From JANYHY01 sp043784605 (GTDB taxonomy: Bacteria > Myxococcota_A > Polyangia > Polyangiales > Polyangiaceae): DNA of 12,703 nucleotides. Position numbers and translations under genes: made by a program. Of the stretch, positions 1 through 7,563 are shown one piece after another. How positions within the stretch are numbered: the stretch's first letter is position 1; every line of letters begins with the position of its first letter. Location of the stretch: contig JAYVYD010000088.1 in NCBI GenBank assembly GCA_043784605.1, forward strand, positions 1 through 12,703, written 5' to 3'. The notes under the pieces were generated by a model. The model saw only the letters and a list, made by a program, of their open reading frames with translations, had not been told where the DNA came from and searched no databases.

Positions 1-1357
1 TCCACTCGAGCAAGAGCTCCTCTTTGGTCGTCTCCTTCATCCACAGCGTGCCCTCGAGCGGGACCGTCGCGCCATGATCGAGCACGAGCTTGCTCCGCGG
101 GAAGCTCTGGATACTTGCCGCCACGGTCGCCTGATCGATGACCTCAAAGGTACGACCGAGCTCCTTGCAGCGCAGCGCGGCCGACAACCCCGCGGGCCCC
201 GCGCCGACGATCGCGACGTCGACGATGCCTTCGCTTGGTTTGCTCTTCTTCTTGGATGCTGCGGTAGCGGCGCGCGCGCCTTGTTCGATGGCGTTACGAA
301 TCAGCGGGACCCCGGTGAGATCGCCCACGATGAAGAGTCCGGGCTGATCGAGGCTCTCGAGATCCGCGTTGATGCGTGGAACGCCCGAGATCATGCCGTC
401 TTCCGAGATCGTAAGAGAGCCGTTGGGGCAGACCTCCTGGCACGCGACGACTCCGCAACAGTCCGCGGGTCTCTCTACGATGGCGACGAATTTTTGGATC
501 TCGATCACGTCGAAGGGGCACGCGTCCACGCACGCGTAGCAACCCAGGCAGGTGGCCGTATTGATCTGAGGGAGGCGCCGTTTCGTCGGAGGGAGCGGTG
601 GCACGACGACGTTCGGCTTTCGGTCAGCGCGAAAGCGACGCGCGAAGAGCGCGAGAGTCGCCGCCGAGATGAGCGGCAGTAGCGCCCACGGCCAGCGACG
701 AGAGGCAGGAGCCAGGAGCCACGGCGTGCTCGTCGCCACCTCTCGCGCCGAGTCCCACGCCGCAGGGCGATACTCTCCAGGAGCGAGGGCCGAGCGGTGC
801 TCGTCCATGCACACGCTCGCTTGACGGCTCGGGTCCGCCCCGCGATCCGAAACGCATCGCGCGACGGGATCCGCGGGGTCGTCCTTGTGGTGGCAAGGCG
901 CGCACGCAGTCAACGGGACGAGCGGAACATCCGTCTTCGGCGTTGCATGCGCGAGCTTGCCAAGGGCGACCTGGCCGTGACCGAAGCGCACGAACGCACC
1001 GTCCGCGGCGAAGGTCACGCCATGTGTCTCGCCGTGCGCCGAGTGACAGGAGGTGCAAGTGAGCATCCCCTTCTGCGCCATCGCGCGGTGTCCCGCCCGG
1101 GTGGAGACGTGTTGATCCTTGGCGTGACATCCGGAGCACGAAGCGGCTGCACCGTTCGGAGCGTCGTGGCACGACGAGCACGTCAGGCGAGCGAGCTCGT
1201 GCGGACGCGCCAGAGGGCCCGGTGAGGCGCCACGACCGTCAACGTCGATGAACGCAACGAGCGCGGCGGTGCCGAGCGCGGCTCCGAGTGCAGTCCATGC
1301 GAGCGTGCGAGGGCGCAACAGATCGCTCGCCGCGACTCGCGCCTCCCGTGCGCTCAC
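1..1357 (-). CDS. Tetraheme cytochrome c / ferredoxin / thioredoxin-reductase-like flavoprotein fusion (partial, 3' end beyond window)
   Basis: I translated this frame by hand: 452 codons from a GTG at 1357 to the window edge with no stop. Domains in order: a membrane helix near residues 20-37; a periplasmic loop with four CxxCH heme c motifs (C60-H64, C74-H78, C101-H105, C152-H156); a second helix near 222-239; a ferredoxin-type segment (C270-x2-C273-x2-C276-x3-C280, then C300, C301, C306, C310); a stretch around 339-364 containing GDLTGVPL and IEQGARAA, like the FAD-contacting tail of thioredoxin reductases; and a Rossmann start GAGPAGLSAAL at 385-395. Two helices put the hemes outside and the Fe-S and flavin parts in the cytoplasm, so one chain could carry electrons across the membrane. 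The GTG overlaps the upstream gene's stop as GTGA and has a GGAG 6 bases upstream. The rest of the flavoprotein lies off the left edge. The substrate is unknown; a disulfide or an NAD(P)H-linked partner is possible. Confidence 0.9.
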   Translation of the reverse strand, partial: MSAREARVAASDLLRPRTLAWTALGAALGTAALVAFIDVDGRGASPGPLARPHELARLTCSSCHDAPNGAAASCSGCHAKDQHVSTRAGHRAMAQKGMLTCTSCHSAHGETHGVTFAADGAFVRFGHGQVALGKLAHATPKTDVPLVPLTACAPCHHKDDPADPVARCVSDRGADPSRQASVCMDEHRSALAPGEYRPAAWDSAREVATSTPWLLAPASRRWPWALLPLISAATLALFARRFRADRKPNVVVPPLPPTKRRLPQINTATCLGCYACVDACPFDVIEIQKFVAIVERPADCCGVVACQEVCPNGSLTISEDGMISGVPRINADLESLDQPGLFIVGDLTGVPLIRNAIEQGARAATAASKKKSKPSEGIVDVAIVGAGPAGLSAALRCKELGRTFEVIDQATVAASIQSFPRSKLVLDHGATVPLEGTLWMKETTKEELLLEW

Positions 1358-3498
1358 GGGTATCTCCAATGCGCGTACGCGTGAGATGTGGCTAGAACTA
1401 GGGCGATCACGGCAAAGGCGACATGCGCAGGCAGCCACACACCGAGCCCTCGTTCTAGCCAACGCCGCGCCGATAGAGCGCGCAGCTCGACACACGAGCG
1501 CACGACCGTGTCCAACTCCGCCGCACGTTCTCCGAGAATGGCCTTCACGAGAGCGCGCAGGCGGTCTCGCTCTTCCTTGTGACTTCGCCCCGAGAGCACG
1601 AGCGCGATGACGCCAAGCCTCGAGCGTCGATACGGATCGAGCACCCTGAGGAACAGTGTCTTCTGGCCCTCACTCTTGCCGCTCAGCTCGCACAACAAGT
1701 TTCGCTCGGCAGTCTTCTCGAGCTCGGGCAGATCCTCGGGGAGCGTGGCCGACGGCTCGAGGCGGGCGAGAGCGCTAGGGAGCGTCGCGTACATCAGCGC
1801 GCCGAACACGCCGGTCGTGAGCGCTCCCGCGATGTCTGCGCCGAGGATGCTCCCGAGGCCGAAATACGGGCGCTGCGAGAGGTGGGCCGCCGCGGCGCCG
1901 AGCGTGAGCATGCCGAGCGAGAGGTGCGTGCTCGTGTGAGGCGCGAGCCGCGAGACCCAGCGCATTCGCTTGAGTGGACCGTACGCGGCGAGCAGCAGAG
2001 TGAGCACCGCGGTGACCTCGCCAGAGACGCGCGGCCCCGCGGGTTGGAGCGCCACGAAGCCGACGAGCGCGGCAACTGCGCCAGCGATGAACGCGGACGC
2101 TCGCTTCAACCGCATCTCGATTTTCGGCCGCTCGTGAGCCAGCGGCTCATCGCGCAGCTCCGCGACGACGGCGCGCGGCTCGATGCGATCCAGCGCGCCG
2201 ACCGGACAAGCGGCGACGCACGCGGGTCCGTCTTTGCTGCCCGCGCAGAGGTCGCACTTGACCGCGACGAGCCGCTCTCCGTGCAAGGCGAGCTCGACAT
2301 TGTCCCACGGGCACGCCTTCACGCACGCGCCGCAGCCCGTGCAGAGCGCCTCCTTGATGAAGACATCGCCGTGCTCGTCGCGGCCGATCGCGCCCGTGGG
2401 GCACTCCAACATGCATGCAGGCTGCACACAGTGCTGACAGCTGCTTGGCAATGAGAGGCTCTTCTTCTCGTCCAAGATCGTGAGCTGCACTTTGTCTCCA
2501 CGCCGCACGATTCGGGTGACGCCATCGCCGTGCGCGTCTGCGCAGCTCGTGGCGCAGTGTCCGCATCGTACGCACTGCTCCTGATCGATCACCAGCAGCG
2601 AGCGCGCGACGTCGAGGCGATAGATATCGCCGAGACCGTGTCGTGTCTCCGTGGCAAGGCTGGTGACGCTCGGCGTGGCCTTGCGCACCCTGCGCGCTGC
2701 GACCAGCGCGTCTCGGTTGCGTAGCGCGACACTCTCGAGCGCGTCGAGCGGCACGACGAGCAGCCACGCTGGACCTGCGGCGATCGCGTCGGTCGTTCGG
2801 GACGCGCGCGCCAGAGCCTCCTCGTCACCGAAGAAATCTCCCCGACCCACGTAAGCGATGACCTTGGTCCGCGTGGGCTCCTTCATCTCGAGCTGCACCG
2901 CGCCGTCGGCCACGAAGTAGATCTCTCTCGCGCGCTCTCCTGCGCGAAAGACCGCCTGTCCGCGAGCGACCGTGCGAGGCGTCGCGGCGTCGACGAGAGC
3001 GCCGAGATCGCGTTCCGGCAAGTCGCGCACGAACGCCATGCCCTGCATCGCTGCGCTGAGCGCGGCGCGGGCAAGGGCGCGAAACCGCGGGTCTTGCTCG
3101 AGCGACGCGCCAGAGCGTGTGAGCGCGCGCAAGAGAATGTGCGCCGAGATCCGCGCGAGCGTGCACCGCGTCGTGCACACGGCTTCGCTCGTGCGGGCGC
3201 TCGCGATACGGGCGACGGCGTCCTCTCCGACGAAATCTCCCGTCGTCGCGCGCCTCACGAGCGTGGTGCTCGCGTCGCCACGACGCACTGCGCGCACCTC
3301 GACCTCACCGCTCAACACCACGAACAGCGCGTCCGCTGCGTCGCCTTGCGCGAACACCTTCTCGCCGGCCTCCCGCTGGATGTGCTCCCCCGAGGCCTCG
3401 AGCTCGCCGCGAGAGCGCGCGTCCAAGTCTCGCAGCGCATCGGCTCGCCACACGAGCGCCGGCCACGGACTCGATCGCTCGGGCACGACTGCGGTCAT
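1354..3498 (-). CDS. Dual cyclic-nucleotide-binding-domain, four-[4Fe-4S] ferredoxin with a predicted di-heme b membrane module
   Basis: 714 residues. CNB domain 1 spans about 26-130 and CNB domain 2 about 158-265. In CNB1 the phosphate-binding cassette keeps E92 and R102-T103, the same 10-residue spacing as E72 and R82-S83 in E. coli CRP. CNB2 has FGDEEAL at 223-229 and R234, a shifted spacing. Next come four cysteine motifs of the HycB/NarH/DmsB-type electron-transfer family: C309/312/315/319, C354/357/362/366, C386/389/392/396 and C415/418/427/431. About five membrane helices follow (near 467-485, 492-510, 521-541, 548-574 and 686-706), with a soluble stretch at 575-685. Two helices carry H-x13-H pairs (H525/H539 and H692/H706), as heme b-binding helices do. 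The start ATG overlaps the upstream stop as ATGA. I infer that it relays electrons between membrane hemes and cytoplasmic partners, with the CNB domains as a gate. No DNA-binding domain is visible, so it is not a CRP-type regulator. The ligand is unknown. Confidence 0.93.
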   Translation of the reverse strand: MTAVVPERSSPWPALVWRADALRDLDARSRGELEASGEHIQREAGEKVFAQGDAADALFVVLSGEVEVRAVRRGDASTTLVRRATTGDFVGEDAVARIASARTSEAVCTTRCTLARISAHILLRALTRSGASLEQDPRFRALARAALSAAMQGMAFVRDLPERDLGALVDAATPRTVARGQAVFRAGERAREIYFVADGAVQLEMKEPTRTKVIAYVGRGDFFGDEEALARASRTTDAIAAGPAWLLVVPLDALESVALRNRDALVAARRVRKATPSVTSLATETRHGLGDIYRLDVARSLLVIDQEQCVRCGHCATSCADAHGDGVTRIVRRGDKVQLTILDEKKSLSLPSSCQHCVQPACMLECPTGAIGRDEHGDVFIKEALCTGCGACVKACPWDNVELALHGERLVAVKCDLCAGSKDGPACVAACPVGALDRIEPRAVVAELRDEPLAHERPKIEMRLKRASAFIAGAVAALVGFVALQPAGPRVSGEVTAVLTLLLAAYGPLKRMRWVSRLAPHTSTHLSLGMLTLGAAAAHLSQRPYFGLGSILGADIAGALTTGVFGALMYATLPSALARLEPSATLPEDLPELEKTAERNLLCELSGKSEGQKTLFLRVLDPYRRSRLGVIALVLSGRSHKEERDRLRALVKAILGERAAELDTVVRSCVELRALSARRWLERGLGVWLPAHVAFAVIALVLATSHAYAHWRYP
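1363..1367 (-). promoter_or_regulatory. Ribosome binding site supporting the GTG start at 1357
   Basis: The minus strand reads GGAGA here. Its GGAG core lies 6 bases before the GTG at 1357-1355. This is the clearest Shine-Dalgarno match at the junctions within the minus-strand gene train, and it favours the GTG over other starts in that frame. It sits inside the last codons of the upstream ferredoxin gene, consistent with coupled translation. Confidence 0.65.
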
Positions 3499-6362
3499 CG
3501 GACCACGACTTCAGCCTTCCCTAGGTCGACGATCTCCACGCGAGACAGCATCTCCGTCGTCACCTGCGCACCGCTCGGTCGGGAACCGTCGGCGGCCGCG
3601 AGCGCTTCGTAGTCTGCGAAGGCTCGCACTAGATACGGCGGAAACGCCCTAAAACGAAGGCGTGCGCGCGCCGTGAAAGGTGCGGGGTGACGTCCGACAT
3701 CGATCGCATACGTGTACGTGATCGGAACGTCTGGAGGCGCGGAGCGCGTGTCGATGATCGCGTCGGGCGCCTTCGCGATGCCGCGCTCCGCGTCCAACGC
3801 TCCGACCGGGAAGTACGTCTCGAACAGCGCGCTCTGCCCCGTGAGGTTCGACGTGCACGCGCCCGTGTCGAGGTCGTAGACGCCATCCGCGAAGCGGTCT
3901 CCACGCACGCCGCGCTGGTCGGCGTTCGGTTGGCACTCGCCGCGCTCGTCGATCGTTCCGATGCACCGTACACAGCGGAGGAAGCCGTTCTGTAGGTTCA
4001 ACAAACCGAGCCCGCGGAAATCGGCGCCGCCGCGCGAGGGCGGAGGCGACCAACGAGGCGCGTCGGGCCCGTCGCTCACGGATGCGCCAAACACGCCGAG
4101 TGGCCTCCCCAGACCATCACGATCGCCGCCTCGGACGTTGATCCTTTGAAAAGACTTGTCGTGGAGGTCTTCGTCATCGCGCTCAACCCGACCCACCTCG
4201 TAGACGAAGTCTCCACGCGCGTCCTCGACACGCAGCTCGACCCACACCTCGCGCTCCTGGCTGAAACCAGCCGGAACACGGTGGCCCGCGCCCACGTTCT
4301 CGACGCGCACCGGAACCTCGAGCGTGTTGCCCAGTAGTCGCGCGTCGCCGATGCGAAAATCGAACGTTCGCTTGAGGAGAATATTGCGGCGGGCGCGCAG
4401 ACCGAGCGGAGTGCCACCGGCGTCGAGGGTGCGCTCGCTCAAGAACGTGTCGGGGTAGTCCGGAGAGAGAGGCAGATCCACGCTCGTGAAGTAGTGCGTG
4501 CGAGAGCCCGCATCGTCCGACGCCGCACGCGCCTCGAAGTGAGTCCCTGCGGGGCAGTCCTCATCCGCGGCCGAACGAACGGCGCTCGCGTTGGGCACGC
4601 ATACGCCTGGGTAGCGGCTCATGTGGCAGCCCTGGCAGCTTGGCGCCGAGCGACCCTTACGTTGCCTCTCCTCGGACCACACGCGCCACTCCGAGTAGGC
4701 ATTGCGTAGTCGCTTCATGTGTTCCCCGCGCTCTGCGCCGAGCACGTCGGTGCCGAACAAGCGGACGTCGTGGCAAGCGCCGCACATCTCGCTCGAGCGC
4801 ATGTAGCTCGCGGTGGCATTGCTCGGCGAAGGATGCGGCGCGAGCCAATCGGCCGTCGGCGTGCGCGGCGCCATCAGCGCGGGGTCGAGGCGGTAGCCGG
4901 AGTTTGCGATCCCCGGGCGTCCCTCGTCGTCCTCGGGTCGGCTCGCGAACTCTCGACCCGTCACAGTGCTGATCCAAGTCGGGTTGCCTTCGTAGCCGCC
5001 GCGAGCGCGCGCGTGCGCGTCGACGGGTCCGACGGTGGTGTGGCAGCTCACGCACGACACGCCCTCGCGCACTTTGCTCGGGAGCATGTCGCGGAGAGGC
5101 GCGCGATCGCGTGCGTCCCCAAGAGCGCTCCATGTCGCGCGTGGGCCGCGCTCGAGGTTTGCGCCGGGCATGTGGCAGTTCACGCACCAGCCCTCGCCGC
5201 CGGAGCCCGTCTTGCGCACCAACGTGCGCTCGTCGGTGCAAGAGTCCGAGCTGTTGCTGGAGACGAATCGCAGCGCGCCGGCGCCGTTCGGGCAACGATC
5301 GTCGCGACCGACTTGCTCCTCCACCTCGCTCTCGAGTGCGCCGAACAGCGGGCTCGCGCTCGCCTGCGACATCACGCTTCGCTGCCACTCGTTGACCTCG
5401 CGCGCGTGGCACGGAGCGCAGTCTTGAGGCGAAGTGCCGGTCTGCGAAGCGGCGCGGATCTGCGGGCGTGCCTCGCCTTTCGCCGCGGGTACGAGCGCGG
5501 ACGAGAGCGCCAGGGCGACGAGCGCGACGACGAGCGGAAGGGCCCACGCTCGACGGCGCAATTCGTCGAGAGAGCTTCGCGGCTTCGTGCGGGGGGTTGT
5601 GGCCACGGCACGCTTTGCTGTCGGACGCGCAGCGGCGACCGCGCGCTTCGGAGCGTTTCCGAGCAGCTCGTCACACGCGGCCACCATGTCGCTCGCGCTC
5701 TCCGGTCTATCGCGACCCAACCAAGCGAGGATGACGCTCTGCACTCCGGGCGCCAGCCCGCTCGCGAGCTCATCGGGAAATGGAGGGACTCCCCAGCGCG
5801 CGCGCGACTCGAGCGCGGCGCGCACACCGCCCTCGGCGCGCGGCAGCTCGCCAGCGATCAGTCGATAGGCGACGAGGGCCAGGAAATATCGGCTCGCCGC
5901 GTGATCCCATGGCGCGCCATCGGCCACCTCTGGAGACGACCAACGCGCGGACACCCTCGGCGGCGTGACGTCCGCGCCGAGTAATCGCGACAGAGTCGGC
6001 GTCGCCAACAGCGTAGGAGGCTCGAGCGTGACCTCGTTCGTGGAGAGTGCGTAAGCGTCATAGCCACGCGCTTCGAGCTCCGCCTGCGCGCGCAGCAGCG
6101 TGCGAACGATCACGATCGCGTCGCGCCACGGCATCGGAGCGCGCGTCGCATCGGCCAGCGTCGCGGCGCTCTTGCGAATGAGCGAGTGCCTACCGTCGGC
6201 GAGCATCTGGTGATCGGAGAACCCGAACAGACCGCGTTTCGAGGCTGAAATTAGCGACTCCGCGAGCTCGCCGTCGGCGCGCGGAAGCGACCACACGACA
6301 CTGCCGTCAGCGAGTCGCTTGCGCTCGGCGCGACCGACGTCCGCGAGCGACACCGTCGTCAT
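3495..6362 (-). CDS. Pseudokinase-transmembrane-pentaheme cytochrome c fusion
   Basis: 955 residues. Residues 1-235 form a degenerate protein-kinase fold. It keeps the SPE of subdomain VIII (143-145) and a D-x12-Y-type helix (153-174) that lines up with the neighbouring kinase, but AYA (103-105) stands where HRD should be and TPT (121-123) where DFG should be, and no glycine-rich loop is visible. A basic, Ala/Pro-rich linker (about 236-272) leads to one membrane helix (about 274-293). The periplasmic part has five CxxCH motifs (C315-H319, C393-H397, C437-H441, C527-H531, C576-H580), the first in a context like cytochrome c554-type domains. A C-terminal beta-rich part contains GAGHRVPAG (691-699), a motif frequent in multiheme cytochromes, and a CxxC without histidine at 797-800. 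It starts one base after the kinase stop. I infer a heme protein sensing or carrying electrons outside the membrane and talking to the kinase inside. Confidence 0.92.
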   Translation of the reverse strand: MTTVSLADVGRAERKRLADGSVVWSLPRADGELAESLISASKRGLFGFSDHQMLADGRHSLIRKSAATLADATRAPMPWRDAIVIVRTLLRAQAELEARGYDAYALSTNEVTLEPPTLLATPTLSRLLGADVTPPRVSARWSSPEVADGAPWDHAASRYFLALVAYRLIAGELPRAEGGVRAALESRARWGVPPFPDELASGLAPGVQSVILAWLGRDRPESASDMVAACDELLGNAPKRAVAAARPTAKRAVATTPRTKPRSSLDELRRRAWALPLVVALVALALSSALVPAAKGEARPQIRAASQTGTSPQDCAPCHAREVNEWQRSVMSQASASPLFGALESEVEEQVGRDDRCPNGAGALRFVSSNSSDSCTDERTLVRKTGSGGEGWCVNCHMPGANLERGPRATWSALGDARDRAPLRDMLPSKVREGVSCVSCHTTVGPVDAHARARGGYEGNPTWISTVTGREFASRPEDDEGRPGIANSGYRLDPALMAPRTPTADWLAPHPSPSNATASYMRSSEMCGACHDVRLFGTDVLGAERGEHMKRLRNAYSEWRVWSEERQRKGRSAPSCQGCHMSRYPGVCVPNASAVRSAADEDCPAGTHFEARAASDDAGSRTHYFTSVDLPLSPDYPDTFLSERTLDAGGTPLGLRARRNILLKRTFDFRIGDARLLGNTLEVPVRVENVGAGHRVPAGFSQEREVWVELRVEDARGDFVYEVGRVERDDEDLHDKSFQRINVRGGDRDGLGRPLGVFGASVSDGPDAPRWSPPPSRGGADFRGLGLLNLQNGFLRCVRCIGTIDERGECQPNADQRGVRGDRFADGVYDLDTGACTSNLTGQSALFETYFPVGALDAERGIAKAPDAIIDTRSAPPDVPITYTYAIDVGRHPAPFTARARLRFRAFPPYLVRAFADYEALAAADGSRPSGAQVTTEMLSRVEIVDLGKAEVVVR

Positions 6363-6363
6363 G

Positions 6364-7530
6364 TCAGTGCCCAGGCGTGCGCGCGCTCGCCTCGCTCACA
6401 CCCGCGGAGGCCCAAGCCGTCGACCCCTGAGCAGGCGACGCGCCGTAGTGGGAGCGCACCTCGTACGTCACGACGCCGCTCACTAGGGTAAGCGCTAGGA
6501 TCGCGAGCGCCGCCCAGCGCGTCGGGACTTCTTTCGGAGCCGTCGCCTTCTCCACGAGCGAGATCGTGTCCGTCCGCGGGGCGACCGACGGACTCGAGTG
6601 AAGCGTGCCAGACGGCGGCCGAACCTCGCCGAGCGACTGGCTCTCCGAGGACTCGCTCTTCTCTGCGCGAGGCTTGCTCGCGGGTGCGCTGGCGCGTGGG
6701 CGTCCGGGTCTGCTGGTCGTCTTCTGGGCTCTCATTCGGAATGGGGAGAGCGCCTGCACCACGTCCGCAGCCGACGCGGGTCGTTCGTCAGGGGACTTTG
6801 CGAGGAGCGAAAACACGAGATCCTCGATGCCTTGCGGCACGTCGACCTCCAGCGCGGGCGGCTCCGCCGTGCACTGGAGGTTCAATAGCTCGCGTGGCGA
6901 ACTCGAGCGGAAAGGAGCGGCTCCGGAGAGCATCTCGTACAGCACGAGGCCAAGCGCGTAGAGATCGCTGCGCGCATCAATCGCGCCCGCGTCGATTTGC
7001 TCGGGGCTCATGTATTGGAGCGTACCGATGCTTTGCGTCGATGGGCCGCTGGCCCCAAGGAGCACCTTCGCGACGCCGAAGTCCATGACCTTCACGGTGC
7101 GGTCCGCCAGGATCATCACGTTCTCGGGCTTCAAGTCGCGGTGGACGATGGCCAGCGACTGCTCGTGCGCGACCTGCAACGCGCCTGCGATCTGCGCGGC
7201 GAACTCGACGGCCTCCGTCAAACTGAGCTTCCCCTTGGAGGAGAGTTCTTCGCGGAGCGTGCGTCCCTCCAGGAACTCGAGGACCATCACGAGCTGACCC
7301 TCGTGCTCGATCGACGCCAAGCTGCGCACCAAGTTGGGGTGCTCGAGCTTGGCGAGGATTTCGATCTCGTTCAAGAAGAGGCGCCGACCGTCTTCGTGCC
7401 GAGTGAGCTCCGAGCGCAGGACCTTCAGCGCGACGCGGCGCTTGGAGAGCCGTTCTTCGGCCTCGTAGACCTTGCCCATCCCACCTTCGCCCACCAAACG
7501 CTTGATTTGGTACTCGCCAATCCGCTCCAT
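6364..7530 (-). CDS. Membrane-anchored Ser/Thr protein kinase (Hanks type, PknB-like)
   Basis: 388 residues. All catalytic elements are present: glycine loop GEGGMGKVY (14-22), VALK lysine K36, helix C glutamate E55, HRDLKPEN (130-137) with catalytic D132, DFG (150-152), the GT and SPE of the activation segment (169-177), D189 and R250. The kinase domain ends near 265. A Ser/Pro/Arg/Lys-rich linker (about 266-337), likely a phosphorylation and interaction region, leads to one membrane helix (about 339-356) and a short outside tail of about 30 residues with no PASTA or other sensor domain. The missing sensor is notable, because the next gene, one base downstream, supplies a related kinase-fold domain with a large heme-bearing outside part. 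The start ATG is followed directly by the canonical IGEYQIKRLVGEGG beginning of the domain, so no upstream extension is needed. Its substrates are not evident; the pseudokinase protein and the CNB-ferredoxin are the obvious candidates. Confidence 0.95.
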   Translation of the reverse strand: MERIGEYQIKRLVGEGGMGKVYEAEERLSKRRVALKVLRSELTRHEDGRRLFLNEIEILAKLEHPNLVRSLASIEHEGQLVMVLEFLEGRTLREELSSKGKLSLTEAVEFAAQIAGALQVAHEQSLAIVHRDLKPENVMILADRTVKVMDFGVAKVLLGASGPSTQSIGTLQYMSPEQIDAGAIDARSDLYALGLVLYEMLSGAAPFRSSSPRELLNLQCTAEPPALEVDVPQGIEDLVFSLLAKSPDERPASAADVVQALSPFRMRAQKTTSRPGRPRASAPASKPRAEKSESSESQSLGEVRPPSGTLHSSPSVAPRTDTISLVEKATAPKEVPTRWAALAILALTLVSGVVTYEVRSHYGASPAQGSTAWASAGVSEASARTPGH

Positions 7531-7563
7531 GACGCCTTGATACGCGGCACAGCGCGATGCGAT

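Noticed and set aside
74..1225. Plus- and minus-strand open frames over the left end, such as 74-682 (+), 797-1225 (+) and 624-1181 (-)
   Set aside because: They are shadows of the heme/ferredoxin/flavoprotein gene, whose frame contains all the CxxCH, Fe-S and Rossmann motifs; the shadows are Arg-rich with no recognisable domain.
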